From positions 19,036,501 through 19,100,500 of the forward strand of contig NC_135241.1 in NCBI RefSeq assembly GCF_947623445.1: a stretch of DNA of 64,000 bases, written 5' to 3'. The position numbers were made by a program, and so were the translations under genes. The notes under the pieces were generated by a model. That model did not search any database. It worked only from the letters and a program-made list of their open reading frames with translations, and had not been told where the DNA came from. Positions 11,398 to 26,011 of this stretch are shown here, piece after piece (within the stretch, counting starts at the first letter, position 1; each line of letters opens with the position of its first letter). This DNA is from Clavelina lepadiformis. Its lineage: Eukaryota > Chordata > Ascidiacea > Aplousobranchia > Clavelinidae.

Positions 11398-11684
11398 ACA
11401 TGACACGGGATCTTTAGTAAATGGTTCGGGTAATTAGCCTATAGCTTACCGCGAACTGACAAAACGGTTTTTATATTATGCCCCTAATTAGGAGAATTTT
11501 TATTGCCAAAATCCATCAGTCCATTGCCTGACTGGATTCCAAATTTAAACAAAAGTAGGCTGATTTTTTGTTACTTCTGAATGATCCGGACCAGCGGGTC
11601 TTGGTATGCACCGCTTTTATCAACTAATATCACTAAGTTTGCAGCGCAAGGAAAAATTAATATTTAACGTCTAGTACGATAAAT

Positions 11685-14600
11685 ATGCCAGTTTGTCATG
11701 TATGCGATGGCCAAGATTTTGAATTGCTCAATGGTTTGTACTTCTGTCAAGTATGCAGTACACAATCGCAGGACGTTGTTGAGGAAGATTTTGAAAACGT
11801 TGCTGAGGTTTCAGTAGGAAAAATTTTGGACAACAAAAACAAAGGAAGAAAATCTAATCGCCTTTACAATGAAGCAAATAGAGGAAAACCGTGGTACAGT
11901 GTGGAAGGTCTTCAGGTAAATAATAACAGAAACAGGATTTTGATTCCTAGGATAGTGTTTCTTTTCACTGGGGTTTTATTCAAACCATCCATGTGCACAT
12001 AAGGGACTCCCTGCAAGCATTTGCTTGTATCGATTTAGTTATTGACATTCTGTGATTTTGTTACTGCATTTGTTTTGTTTTTTTTGGTATCTGTCAACGT
12101 AAGCATTTATTGGGCTTGGTAGTCGTTCTAACCTTCCATTGTTGTAGCATCATAATGTATAGAGGATCACTATGCTATGCTCATTGGTTACAATATTCTG
12201 TATTACAACTATTACGACTTATTCTGATCTGATTTATGCTTGAATGTAGGTGCTTCTTAAAGCTCAAGTTGAAGCATTAATTCAGCTTGGATGCAGTGAG
12301 GAACTTCGAGAAGTTGTTAAACAAATTTGGTTTAAATATGTTCACAAAAGTGGGATTGCAGTTATTGACCCAAGCATTAAACCTGTGAATACCCCAAGAA
12401 AGGGTTCCATGACTTTTCGAGATGAGTACCTAAGTGGAGCTCTTGGCGGCACATGCATTAAAAAAGATTTGTTTCCAAGCATAACTAGTAAATTCATAAA
12501 ACTAAAGTTACCCACTTATACGAAGGGTGGAAAACGAAGGTAAAAATGTCCTACTTGTTTTAACAGAAATATTATTTCTCAAATATTTCAACAATTTTTT
12601 GCAGTCACATCATTTGTTAAATTTTTCTCTTTTTTCATGCACATTAGAAGAACATCTTCATCATCTGATGATGAAGCTGAATTTTCTGGAAGAATAGCAA
12701 GGAAAAGAAAGATAAAAGAACCAAAAGGTATATTGTATTTCAAGCAAAACCATTTTTTACTGTTCTAAGCATTCTTGTGAGTCTTATTTTTTATATTGCT
12801 TCTAGAATTAGAGGACAAGCCTTGGCGTTCTGATGAAGAGTGGTTTTCATTGGCAAGCAATGATTCTTCTGATTCAGACTCAAATCTGAGCACACAGTCA
12901 GCACCTGTCAAACGTTATCAGCGTCCTGATCGCCGTAGACCATGCAAACGGTAGTAGAAAAGAACTTTGTTTCTATGTTTCACATACAATATTTTTCAAA
13001 AGCATATTTTGCGGCTTCTAATTAAAAGCACCTTGAAATCAAAGGTACTTTAATTTTTTTACCATAATATGTTTATTTGACCAGTACTTTTTGCACTAAA
13101 ATTACTGAGTAGTTTGTCCTGTTAATCAGTTGTTTGTAGTTACATTCACTTCTTTGAATCTCCTTTGTTGATAAAACAATGTTTCACACTTCCAAGTCTT
13201 ATGCTGGAGGTTTTTCAGTATGGTATTTTTATAGTAATATTTAGTCAAATATATAAATTCCGTATCTAGATGTTATTTTGTGATAGAGAATCAGTTAATC
13301 TGTACTAATCTTCTCAGGCGAGATTTGCCAAAAATAATCGAAGAAAGAAAACAACTGCACAATCTCACGCTTAGTAAATTGATTTCAATACTGTACATAG
13401 GTGTGCAGTGGTGTAAGGAATTAATAACGCTTGGTGATTTAATAAAGTGGATTGAACAAGGCTATATACCTTACATTGGTAAGTAAGTGTATTAAGCTGT
13501 GTTGCGTGTGGGGAGAGATGTTGAAAGCTTTCATTGCTTACGTTTTAATTTTACTTGCAGATTGGTTTCATCATCTATTACCACACATGAAATTAACTAA
13601 CTTTGACATTACATCAACCCAAAAACCTATACCGTCTTATCAAATGGTAATTAGTAAAAGTTGTGAGTGGTAAAAAGTGCTGCTTCTGTTCTGCTGAAGG
13701 TTTGATACATAAAACTTATTCTAAAATTCTCCAGAACTTTTGATATTTTTATTGTGCTATTTTCTAGCTGGTTCGTCAAACAACATTATTGATTGATTAT
13801 GTTGAAATGCCAACTATGCCTGAAGCTGACATTCACCATCTGGTGCTTCGCTACATCACTCAACTCAACCTTCCTCGTTCATTGGCGTCTTTAGTTCATG
13901 GCTTGATGACATTAAATGGTTTCAAGTACGCCAGGTTAAACAAATAGATTTTGCACTATCTGTGCGCATTAATGCTATCACTTGTGTAACTTCAGAGTAC
14001 TTAGTTACATCAACTTATCATGCAGAAAGAAAAAGGTTGGACTTCTGGTGCAAATGTATCAGCCCGATGTAGTTGCCATGTCTTTGATTGTTGTCATAAT
14101 GAAACTGTTTCTCGGTCTGGATGATGAACGGGAATGGGCTTTGGATGAGTCTGCTCAAGAATGTCATGCTTTTGGTACAGAATCAAGCATAATCATGTTG
14201 GCTTTTGTAGAAAAAAAGTGTACTTTTTACATAGCAACAGTTTGTATTGATTTTAGTATACAGTGGATGGTCATTAACTAAATTTTGTTCAAGTGAAAAA
14301 ATTTCAAAAATTTGAAGTAACTCAACTAGTTCCAGCAAAATACTCATATAGTAAGATCATTTATTGCACGATAAGTCAAATTTTGGGTAACTCATAAGTT
14401 GGGCAATTATTTATTAACTTGTCAAAATAAATTCAAAATTATGGTTAGATCAAAATTTGTCAAAAATGGTTTAAAGTGAGGAGCAACTCCTAAAATACAT
14501 TGGTTAAGAAACTATTGCCAAAACTATGTCGCAAAAATATACAATTTTGTCTCTTAATTATTTATGACAAACATTACGGCTCTGTTACCACACAATATAA

Positions 14601-16122
14601 CAACGGGCTTGATTCAGTGTGTTTGGTAAGCATTAATACAATGTTTCATGTGATCGATAGGTAAAAGCTGTAACTAGAAAGTACCAAAGTGTATAACAAG
14701 AATATTTTGCATTAAATAAGTCAAGGCCAGCTAACTGTTAGTGTATTTGTAATGATGAATATTATTGCTAAGCTCTAGCTGAGTTTACGCTGTTGCTGGT
14801 GCTAGGCCTGGGATAGTGGTGTACCAGTAATTGCCAATTTGTCAGAAAAGTAGTTATTTGGTCAAAAATATTTTTCCTTTTTTGGTCAAAATGTTTCATT
14901 TTTAGGTCAAAAATTAATTGCCCTACTCACGAGTATCTGAAGTGGTCCCTTCACTTTCAAGTTCATAAACCTTTATTGTGAGTAGTTTCCAGCAGTAACT
15001 GAAATTATTCCAAAACTATTTTCCTCTAGGTCATGACTGCAAACCATTCCTTTGGAAAACTTGGTCAGGTTACCATTTGAGAAGGTGGCAAAAGGTACGA
15101 AACAATCCAAACAACATTTTTCAAGGCAATGATCCAGAAGCCATTGAAGATCTTCATTCATATACCGAGCATTGGGAAAATATTATACTGAGTGCCGCAG
15201 AAGCAGGAAAAGAAATAGCCGGGGGACAAATAAGCTCAATGTATTACTGAGTAATATTTCCACCTTAAAATAACGTTACCTTGACTTGTCACTGAAATTT
15301 TTAGTGAAGACTCATCAGTTCAATTTTGACAGATGTTAAGGTTTTATTGTGTTTTTTAATGGTAAGTTTTTGAAGTTGTTGATAATTTCTTGCGCATGTT
15401 TAGATCCAAGAAAAGCAGCGCTGAAACAAAAAGGTGGGTTTTTGATAAGCTCTGTGAAATGCAAGGAACAGCTGATGAATGGGAAAGAAGGAAACTTTCT
15501 CGTGATGAGCAATTTGTATATACAAACACAGAAGATTCAATGGCACAGTTTTGTGTTCAGCACGTCCTCCATAGTGTAAGGAGTAATGACTGGGACTATA
15601 ATTGGTATTCTGACAGCTATACAAGGTTAGTTTTTTGTGGTATGACCAGATTTTTCCACTCGTTTATCTCAGTTTTGTGTGTTGATAAAAGGGCATAACT
15701 TCTGTTTTTAATTGCAAAGGTTTTGTCTGATTAATACGGCAGTGCTAAACCCATCTTGAACCTCACAGTTTTCCACTGAAATAAAATGGTCAAAAATGAA
15801 ATTGTCCATGGTTAGCTTTCTCCCTAATTTTCAATGTTTTATTTCAAGGGTGGAAAATTGTATCAAAAAGACACGTGGTTCTGCTTTTTATGATTTTGGC
15901 CGTGATTGTCTTGCTCATGGTGAAATGAATTTCCATCAGTCATACGACTTCATACTAGCTCTAGCTTCTGAACTAACTTGCGCAACGAAAGGCGTCATCC
16001 ATACAACTGTCCAAGAACTCGAACGGGATTTGATCAGTCCACATTGGAGCCCTAAGAACAGGCAGATATATTCCAGCACAAGCTGGACCAGTTCTGAACA
16101 TGCTCGAAAGTGGCTGAATTAA
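11685..16122 (+). CDS. TAF1B: TAF1B / RRN7-like RNA polymerase I initiation factor
   Basis: Subunit of the SL1/core-factor complex that places RNA polymerase I on the rDNA promoter; a TFIIB-like protein of the nucleolus. Eleven exons: 11685-11915, 12250-12539, 12648-12727, 12806-12950, 13318-13478, 13561-13646, 13768-13934, 14026-14174, 15030-15240, 15404-15625 and 15849-16122. They sum to 2016 nt, 671 aa, with every junction in phase; human TAF1B is 588 aa. The N-terminal zinc ribbon has C4/C7 and C21/C24. It is followed by the RRN7-type WYSVEGLQ, the first cyclin-fold segments (KELITLGDLIKWIEQGYIPY) and QPDVVAMSLIVVIMKLFLGL before LDDEREWALDES. A Ser/Asp-rich basic linker (about residues 175-250) is lineage-specific. 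The gene is convergent with EIF5. Confidence 0.93.
14859..14912 (+). repeat. Short intronic tandem repeat (GGTCAAAA units)
   Basis: Within TAF1B intron 8, three spaced GGTCAAAA units separated by T-rich runs give an irregular ~25-bp periodicity. Confidence 0.6.
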
Positions 16123-16238
16123 ATTGTTTCCTTTTATTACCTCTGGCCTTTTTTCTGGTCACTTTTGCTTTGGTGTAAGTTATTCCATGTGAACAACCTT
16201 TTTTAATATGAGGTTGAGAATTTGACTTAATGATGATT

Positions 16239-16244
16239 AATAAA
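16239..16244 (+). terminator. Poly(A) signal for TAF1B
   Basis: AATAAA about 115 nt after the TAF1B stop, the first canonical hexamer downstream. Confidence 0.6.
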
Positions 16245-16656
16245 CAATGTTATTTACATATGAAGAAGTAATAATTACCAGACCAGACATAGTGAAACAG
16301 GTATTTTGACTAGATCATTGAGAACTACATTATTTTCAATCAATCACTTGAGCCCACTTACACCATGTTATGGGTCCATTTCTGAACCAAAAAATTACAA
16401 GCACTGAAGGGAGGGGGTACTTCTGTGACAAATTAAAAATGGGATCTGAATGGATCAAATAGCTAGTAACATTGGCTTTAAATAAATGATATCAGCACAG
16501 TGAAGCAGCCTGTGGTGCCATGTATATCTGATTAATCATTGTTACATGGATCCTTATAAAACATTTTGCCAACCACATTTTTTTTCCAGGAAGTTATCTA
16601 CCAGCGTAGGTTAATAACCTCCAAAAAGCTTGTGCACCAATGATTTTGTAATTACT

Positions 16657-16662
16657 TTTATT
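16657..16662 (-). terminator. Candidate poly(A) signal for EIF5
   Basis: AATAAA on the minus strand about 800 nt after the EIF5 stop. It would leave about 400 bp between the two convergent 3' ends. Shorter 3' UTRs using variant hexamers cannot be excluded. Confidence 0.4.
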
Positions 16663-17458
16663 AACACCCAAACAACAAACACGAATTACCTTTGTACACG
16701 AAGGGAAAAGAGAAAAACATTTTCCAAGAACCCAATACAGGAAATAATGTACAAGGATACACTGAGGACGTTTACTGCAAGCTATTCAGCACTCGTTACT
16801 CATTTCAAGGTCATGCAACTTTCTATCGCTGTGTCCAGAACACAACTTCAATGCAAAACACACATCAAAACGTTGGCAATAAAACAATAGTATTCTGCAA
16901 GCTCCCATCTCCTGTATTACGAGCCATAACAAATAGGGGAACATTAGAAACAATTCAAACAAGTGTACATCAGGTTTGGTTCAAATGAGCAGGAATGCGA
17001 ATATGCGGTACATGTCAATAGCACAAACTTGCCATGCATACGGTGCAAGTTACTCAAAGCAGTATGAGATCTACACAGTACATTTTTTACATTTTCTTCA
17101 AATTTTGGGAGATTTCTCTTTGATAAAGAACTGTTCACAGATGAAAAATTTAATTAACCACAGGAAATTAGTCGAGCCAAAAATGTCGAAATTTTTTAAA
17201 AATCAACAGAATCAGTGAAGTGAACCTACTGAAACATCAATGACAATGGAAGGCAATCTTATGCACTGTACAAGCATGAATTACCCAATCGATTTTTCCC
17301 ACAACTGGACGTACTGTTGTACACTAAACAAGCAGAATGTATAGATGCAAGAGCTACTAGAGTGACGAAATAAAACAGGTCAGCACGAATCAAAGCATAT
17401 TATACATTATTGTATTGTATCACACACAAAAAACACACGAGTTATGACTAAACATACT

Positions 17459-20400
17459 TTAAATGTCGTCAATATCAAAATCTTCACCCTCTTCCTCTGC
17501 CGGTGTATCTTGTTTCTGCTCAGCATCTCCGTTTCCAGCATGCTGCGGTATTGCTTGTGGCTTGTCCTCCATCTTCAGCTCACTTCCAGCACGATGAGTG
17601 TATTCAATCTCGATCTGAATTCACATTACAGGGTCATAGCATAACATGACTCGACAGTTACATCAACTTCATTGATATAAATGAAAATATCTGCAGTACA
17701 TTTCTAAAGTGGGTTCTGCAAGATGAGTAGCCTACTGCAAATATCCCAATCAATTTTGACTTAACACAGCGCTATTTGTTTATGAGTCGTAACCATAATG
17801 TTATTGAGCGTAGCGACAGCAGACACCAATGACCATAAAGGTCGTTCCTTGTCCAACGCTGTGCAATGTATCAATTTTTCATTTTATATTAGCAAGGTAT
17901 GATAGTGGAATAAATGTATCTCTCCTAATTAGATTCTGTATAGTATGATAAATCTTCATCTTGGCACTGAGGAAAGTCTATGCATGACTTAAACCCTGTG
18001 ATGATTCCTCATCTCTGAAGCCCCGGTTACTGAGCTAGCCTTTGTGCAAGATCCGATCGTCACACATTGTTTGTCTGGCTTCTTGATTTTTCATACCTTA
18101 TTGCCAAATTTAGAACTGTCCACCAGGTCCACTGAACAGGAGCAAGCGCAGTTAATGCCTGGAGCAAACTTAAATCATAAATAATTGATTTTGGTATGAA
18201 ATGATAAATTTATCATATGGTTGTCTACTGATCTGTTATTAATTTATTTTATTTGCTGTTCTATTTCTATTTAGCCTTGGCAAAATTTTGCGTTTTGTGG
18301 AAAATCATAAAATTTAGGTGCATGATGATTGATGACCAATGAACAGAGTTGCAGAATACTTATGACATGTTTACCTTACAATATACATACAACCAGTAAT
18401 TTTAAGGTGGGAATAAAACCATGTCTCAAAATCTATGCCTTAGTTTTGACAAGTGATTGACGTAAGTGAGATTGCTAAGTACATCCAAAATTTGTATTTT
18501 GCTTTATTTTAAATTCGCATGGTGATATAAGTTTTGTTATTTTTCTAGCAATGATTCAAGTTTTATTGCTACAACATACGCTCAATGTTGAGCAAAGAAG
18601 CCTGAATTGACCATTACAAAATATATTGCATATAATTCACAGAATTAAATGAATTGGTGGTATGAATTATTTTCTGGGTCATCAATATTGAGTTAGATTG
18701 ACAATGACAAAATTATTTCCTAGCGTAGTCAGAAAATGCAAATTATGTAAGCCCACTATTGTAACTTGTCACTTGTTTGGTTTTGCTTATTATGGCGTTG
18801 ACATGCGCTGGATACCAAGGTCAATTAAATCCACTCCCATGTTATTTTCATAACTTGAAATGCAATAAGTCCTGAAGGATTGGATTCATCATCATCAACA
18901 ACAACGGAGGCAGTTGTGTTTATATTAAAATTTAAGGTTTGTATAATATTCCGTATAAGGTAAAAAGTATTTGTGAACTGTTGGCAAATATCCCACACAG
19001 CATTAGAAATTTTCACAACATGTCATGCTTATCATAAGGTGCTGGCAAGTTTAAGTGTTGTAAACCTCTTTGAAAATCACCACCTACTTGCTTTGAAAAA
19101 GAATCTTACAGCCATCCACATTACATGTTCCTGGTTAAAGTTTAACTAAGCGGTATGCACTGAAACATGGTAGAAGTGATTTCTTGATAAACAAGGCCCT
19201 TTTGTAAGAAATAAGGTTGAAACCTGACATGACTCATCAAGCCTTCCAGTTACCGAATAGCTTTCAAGGTTGCTATTAGCTAATGGTAAGTTTAAAAAAA
19301 TGTCTGATATTGATAATTTAATCTTTGTTTAATTGAATTAAAATATTTATGACAGATAAAATGATTGGATTCGAATAGAAAACTAATAAATCGTGATTGT
19401 TTTGGCATTAATGGCTCACATGTGTAAGTTAACAAAGAAAATAAATAACTTAGTAAATTTAAGGTCAAGGTTACCTCCTCTTCTTCCTCTTCACTGCTTT
19501 CTTCCTCTGCCTCCTTGAGCCAATTGATGACGGGTTGAGCCTTAGCATGGATTTGCTTGCTTAAGTCTTTGGAGACGTACTTCTTGCTTGGGTGGTCACC
19601 CCACGCTATTATAACCTCCTCATCAATGATGTCCAAGTCGTAAAACTCCTGTAATGCCGTCAGTGATTACTGGTTTTAATGATGGTGATATTCACAATAA
19701 TGTTATCCAGGTAGTTGGTATTTAACTAAAAAACTTTCCGATCTTTTGTTAAGAAAACACAGTAGCTGTTGTATTTTGAGGATAGTTGATGACACTTGTA
19801 CTGAATTTACAAAATAAGAAATTGCTATATTCATACCTTAATGATGTGAGCAGCTTTGGGCAATAAAGCATCTCGATGTAGTTCAACCATCTTTTCAAAC
19901 CCACCAAGCAAGGCCTTTTGAGCTTTCTGATTCTCATGGCATACCTACAGAAGTAACAAAAAAGTAAAAAATCAGTTATGTGAATCAGTTTAGCCATTTC
20001 AGTTTGAAGAAACGCAAAATAATGCATGAAAGTGATTCCAACCCCATCAACCATTGTGGTCACTGACTCAGATCTCAGCTTTAACGTACCAGTAACTGTA
20101 AACTCACAGTCAAAGGCAGGGGGGGGGAATAAGATAAGACAAAGCAAATGTAACTGCAATTTCATTTTAAAGAGCTTGGCAATCCACTTATCTGGTGTAT
20201 GTATTATCACAAGTATGCAAATGAAAAGCATAGAAAACAAGCTGGAAACTGTACCACTCAGGAAATGAATATTGAGAATAATACATCTGGTATAACATGA
20301 CTACTACACAGAGTGGGACTTGTGAACTGTGCTAAATCACGTGCATTTACCAAACTGAAATTGAGTTAATAAGCCCCAGGAAACAGTTGTACCAAACTCA

Positions 20401-22615
20401 TGACATTTAGCACATACGCAAAAATTGTTTTACTGTAACACACCGTTTAACTCTTTGTTGTAAGCCCATCCTTAAGATTGTGCTACAATTCAAAACCCAT
20501 CATTTGCTTATCACATGGCAAAGTTGGCAGTAAAAATAGGAGACCTACATTAGTTAATGGATAACACTTGGGAGTTGTTCAAAAGCCAATACAGCAGTGC
20601 AAAATAGTCTGGCCATGCTATTCCTATGGAGGTTGTTTTGTTTACCCAAACGACTGACAAGTGCACACTCAACACTAAATATAGGTTGCTGTTTTAGCCC
20701 AAGGGCTACAGGCAAATGGCAGAGGAACTTTATACACATATTTTGAAAAGCTTTAATTTCAACATTTAAAATGTAAACTTAACACACAAGTAAGCACAAG
20801 TTTTTGTTTTCTTCAAAAAAAAACAATGAAAAGTTTTAAATTAAAAATACTGTTTTTAACAAAAATATTATTAAAAATGTTTGTTCCTCAAAACAAAATG
20901 CTAAACTACAAAAATAGTGATGTAGGACGGTAGGAGACGTACAAAAATTGTTTAGGTAGGCTACTTGAAATAACACTTACTCTAAGAAAGTGATTTTTGT
21001 ATGTTTTTATCTGTTCCCTCATGTTCTGGTCACACAGCAACTCAACCAAAATCAGAGGGGCCTTGCTTTTCATGTCCAAACGTTCCGCTTCATTTACTAT
21101 TTCTTTTGAAGCCTGAAATGTGAAAGAAAAAACACTGATAACAGTGCAGGCACCCATAGACTGAAATTAGTTAATTATTGCTTGTTATGCGGCATACAAT
21201 ATCCTGTTGTGTGTCAAGAGCAAATGCAACAATTGCACATTTATATTATAGATGACAAAGGGGTTTACCAAATTAAACACTTATAAAGTGGATTGACAAT
21301 TAACTTAGCCATCGAATTTAAACAGCTGTTTGAAACAAACGTATTAGGATTGTAACCGGAGCTTTTGCAGTTTTGTACGGTTGAATTATAAATTACTTAC
21401 AGTTTTGATTGTCCCTGCACTGATATGCTTCTTAACAAATGCATAAAGCATGTTTGCCCTCTCAGTAGGGGTCCGTTCCAAATCATCAGAAATGGTCAAG
21501 GTAGCAGCCCCAGAAGATATCTCCATCATGCGTTGAGCCACTGCTTCATCTGACACGTCCACTGACCAATCATCATCAGCAAATCCATTGTTTATATTCT
21601 AATGGATTGTAAAAGATAAAAAAGGGTATATATATACTATTTTTGTTACAGTTTTGTTCAGCAGGATAGACTGTAGAACTTACTTGAGACACTTTACCAT
21701 TTGAATTTGGCATTGAATCCTTATTTACTCCATTACTTTTAGGTTTTTCTTCCTCACTGGAGTGACCACGCTCATTTGTATCTTTGCTCCCTTTTGTCTT
21801 TTCCTTTTTGTCCTTCTGTGGAGGATTTTTTATGATGTACGTGCACAATTTGTGACGAAGATCGACTAAACTCTGATTGCCGCAAGCTTTGCAAACAAGA
21901 CCAACTGTACCACGCTTCACGACCTATTTAAATAATTAAAGCTGATAGCTTTCCGAACACTAGCACATTGAGTTTTGAACGGATTAGCACAAAGTAATGC
22001 TCTGTAAGTTTATATTACCATAGTTGTTTCTGGATTTTCACACTCTTGGCAGAGCACAAATTTTTTGACAAAGATATCCAACATGTCCTGTAGCCTGGAG
22101 CCTTCATGTGATCCGTTGACAATATAGCGATCATTTTTATTATCAAACTGAGTTTGAGCACCAAGTTCACAGCCAAAAAACTTGCATGTATCTGCAAAAA
22201 CAGTATCACATGTACACACACTATAGCCTATACTGTGACTGTCTCAAAACTTGCGACTACGTAAATATACTAATACCTTGCTGAACAAACGTTTGGTTCC
22301 AGCAGCAAACGAAATGCAATACAGTGGACAGTTTACACAGTAAAACTTGACTGTAAGTACTTACATTTGGCTGGGCGGCCCAGTGCTTTTGCAACGTCAC
22401 TCATGTTCACAATTACAGTTTTAACACCATTCCCTTTCCCTTCAACCTGCACACACCAACGTTGAATTATTATAATTTTTGAGAATTACTATACTATAAC
22501 TGTGTTTTTTAATTGAGAAAAGTAGTGCTAAATGCCATACCTTGGCTATAATGGCTGGCATCTTGTATCGATAAAAGGCATCCTGGACTTCACGGTTGAC
22601 ATTGTAAAGAGCCAT
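17459..22615 (-). CDS. EIF5: Eukaryotic translation initiation factor 5 (eIF5)
   Basis: GTPase-activating protein for eIF2 in the 43S preinitiation complex; cytosolic. Nine exons: 22615-22541, 22446-22365, 22191-22019, 21923-21684, 21598-21401, 21112-20981, 19944-19837, 19648-19475 and 17614-17459. They sum to 1338 nt, 445 aa, all in phase; human eIF5 is 431 aa. The N-terminal GAP domain has [16 protein letters not shown], including the catalytic Arg of FYRYKMP, then [16 protein letters not shown] and KYFGCEL-type [20 protein letters not shown]. The zinc ribbon is CQEC...CKAC. A Lys/Ser linker is followed by the HEAT-type W2 domain, ending [16 protein letters not shown], and a DIDDI terminus. 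The tail exon holds about 30 residues unlike the vertebrate protein. The last intron is the longest (~1.86 kb). Confidence 0.98.
20110..20119 (+). repeat. Poly-G run in an EIF5 intron
   Basis: An uninterrupted run of about nine to ten G on the plus strand (poly-C in the transcript) in the intron between EIF5 exons 6 and 7, near a polypyrimidine context. Confidence 0.7.
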
Positions 22616-23460
22616 TCTCTTTTCAAGTTTGATAAAACTTTAGTACTTCTTAAAGAGTTCCAATTGTTTTTGTTGGATGTTAGCTTTCTTTGCTTTGGGT
22701 AACGTGAACTCGACTTTTTACAAACAGTTAAGCTTCCACATATGTGACTGTTTGACCGGATGAAATGAGACGCATTAGCACATAAATTAACTCGTTTTTG
22801 TTGGTCGACGTTTCTCCCATTCAGACACTGAGTCGTTTTTATAAAAGTATGACATGTAGAGACGTAAGGACGTTGTATGAACCCCTCCAGGCTTCTTGGC
22901 AACTGAATTGCTTGATTATATGTACGATCTGTAAGCATGCAATAACAGTTAAATGGCCAAATCTTTCAAATAAAATGTTCGGGTATTGCAACACACCTCT
23001 CAGAGAATTGACCTGTGTTTGTTGTCATGCTATTATCCCACTCTTATCGCTATTGATAATTTTAATTATAACTATAAAAAGAAAAAGGGCGAGCCGCACT
23101 GCCTAAAAATGCAAAAAATGCAAGAAAAAGGCCTGCATTGTTTTGTCATCTTGATCTAAATACACTGAATCCAGCCAAATTTTTATAAGACGATCCTGAT
23201 CCAAAACAAACAGGCTATAGATTGGGATCCTGTTATTACAAACCATTGTGTCAGACAAGTGAGGTTTCTGGAATAATAAACCGAATAGGCTTACAATATG
23301 TTTAGGGAGAAACGGAATAATTTAGTCCTTGATAACTTAAGGCTAAATTCTGTATAACTTGTTAACAAGTTCAAAATAATAAACTATGGATTAACGAGAT
23401 CCCACTGTAGTATTATCATATATGAGTAAAATCACCGAGCACAATCATTTAACTGTTGCA

Positions 23461-23515
23461 ATATAATTAATATAATATATAATTAATATAATAATTAATA
23501 TAATATAATAAATAC
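23461..23515. repeat. AT-rich simple repeat (ATATAATTA units)
   Basis: Irregular repeats of AATATAATTAATATAAT, directly seen. Confidence 0.9.
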
Positions 23516-24441
23516 ATACCATAATTAAAACCAGCATAAAAAGCATTAATGAGGGATCCAAAATATCAGGTCAAGAAAACACCAAGTATGATGATGACAT
23601 AAGTTTACGTTGCGTTAAAATAGAACTTATGTGGAGTATGGTTAGCTGTACGATTCAATTATAAAAGTATAATTATCCCGTTGTTGACCACTATGTCAGG
23701 TTGTATATACATATGTCAATCACTTAGATACTCAACAATGGAAATCATTGACCAACTTCAATGAAACTTAATAAACCCAAAACAAACTGGTTATTAAATT
23801 TTAGAGATTTTACTTCGGTGAGAAGCACAAGAAGTTATTTAAACAAAAAACTGAGAAAACATTGTCATGCTCAACTTACTCTACCATTTGAACATTATAT
23901 TGACAAGTCCAAGGTAAAATATTTAAAGTGTGGTAAAATAAAAACAGAAGGGACTAGTAGCCTATTATTCAAAATACTAAAAATAAAGTTTTAATAAAGT
24001 CACAATAAAAAGCGTAGAAATTAGAAAATAACTGCCAACTCACCGATTTTGTTGGAAAAATACATAAACACTGTGGGCACTCTTGCAAGGAAAATAAAAA
24101 ACAGAATGTAAAGAAAGCTCCTTTACTGATGTTTTATTCCTGAAAATAAGACAGATGTGTGATACTGTAACATCAATAGATATAGTAGGTTTAATCTAGT
24201 ATCACAATTTTTAGGTTTTACAATCAGGGTCATGGAAAATTACATCCCACAAAGACCTAAATGGAAAGACACTTGTGGAGTGATAACATGCTCTGAAGCT
24301 GGACTGCAGAGTATCGTTATTTTCAGCAAGATCTTGGGTGACGTATACTAAACTGACAAATCTCAAGAGTTCATGTGGCAAACTTTCCACTATATGGCCG
24401 ATATGGAGCGTAATAAATAATTTGCTTGTTATTGTCTAGAC

Positions 24442-24745
24442 CAGTGGTCTTCAACCTGGGGGTCGCGACCCCCGAGTGGGTCGTTTGCCTTTTCTCTGGG
24501 GGTCAAGACAATTAAATACCAATCACTATTACGAGAATGCGAATTAATAAATGCCTATTCAATAAATGAGTATTATTTTTAACAGAGTGGTATCATAATT
24601 CATGTTATTTTTAATTATATGTTTTGTACTATTGCGCATACACAAATGTATTACATATGCCTGAATCAAAATTTTTGGAAGGGTGTCGTTAGTTACATTG
24701 GGTTGTTAAAATGGGTCGCGGTATGAAAAAGGTTGAAAATCACTG
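24442..24745 (+). mobile_element. hAT-type MITE with 8-bp target duplication
   Basis: 304 bp. The left end CAGTGGTCTTCAACCTGGGG pairs with the reverse-complemented right end CAGTGATTTTCAACCTTTTT. It is flanked by GTCTAGAC (24434-24441) and GTTTAGAC (24746-24753), an 8-bp duplication with one mismatch. The ends also hold GGGTCGCG blocks in inverted arrangement. No coding capacity. Confidence 0.92.
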
Positions 24746-26011
24746 GTTTAGACCTATTCGGTAGGCTATATGCAATGAACATTTATATCAGTTTTTACTA
24801 GTCCCACACGTCAGCACGCAGATTTCTACGTAGGCCCTATTACCTCAGAGGCTAACAATTATATAAGTATTGATTTTCACTTGTTGTCGACATTTACTTT
24901 CAGACTTAATAACTACGAACTACTGGACTAGGCTCTAACTGCATGTTACTGGCTACCATTAGGTCTAGCCTATCTAATTTGGAAAAAATAACCCATGGCG
25001 ATATGGTACAAATATAGGCCTACAATGTAACTTAGTAAACTCTGTAACACTGGTAAACTAAGACAAGGATTTAGACCAGTTATTCGATCTTTAATTGCAA
25101 AATTACTGAGACAAATTTGCATCTCTAACGAATGGACAGAAAAAACGCATGTTTACCACGTACGCCCACCTTTCAACACGTTTCACGTCTTCTTGCTCGA
25201 AAACAGCACTGAAGCTCTCAATCCTCGCTCTGTTTGGTTAATTGAAAATGACGCAATCACAAAGAACCCGGATGTACAAATCAAACGACGTCACATATGT
25301 CACATAAATACGAAATAAGTACGTTATTATTTCAACTGCATCATCTCATGTAATTATTAGCTCAGTACGCTGCTTGTCTCATTCAGCTTCCTTTACAAGT
25401 TACGATTAGTGCTACCTTGTAATATTTAGCCTGCCAGAACAGTAATTAATACATGTGAATATTCTCAACAAGACACTATCAAATCAAACAATTGTACACA
25501 AAAAACGCAGGGCACTGTAAAACACCAGTAGCCTACAGAATTAACTAAACTGGATATTAATTTTCAAATAAGTAAATGCAACATCTTGCACGATAATAAC
25601 CAACTGGTTGCGTTATTAAATTCCAACAAATTTTTAATTTTTAAACAAGAAATAAAAACTATTAAATTGGAACTTAGTAAACAGAAAATATGCAAACAAG
25701 AAATGAACAAATTTTATTAAGCTTAATTTTATCAGGAATTTGTCAAAGCGGATAAATATAAACAAGATGACAGAAAAGACGATCACCAAGATCAATCCTT
25801 GGTGTTCACGCTTATTCATGTTATTAGTAGAAAAGATGCTTTGCCGTTCGAGTTTGAGTTAAATGATCTGCTCTTTTAAAATTAAACGCCTCCAAAAATA
25901 AATTTTCTAGAGCGCTTTTGAAAATGTTTGCACCAAGGATTAACGAGTACTGCTAATAAGAAATGAAAAATACACTTAAACTTAAGGAACAATAAGCTAA
26001 AAAAGATGTGG

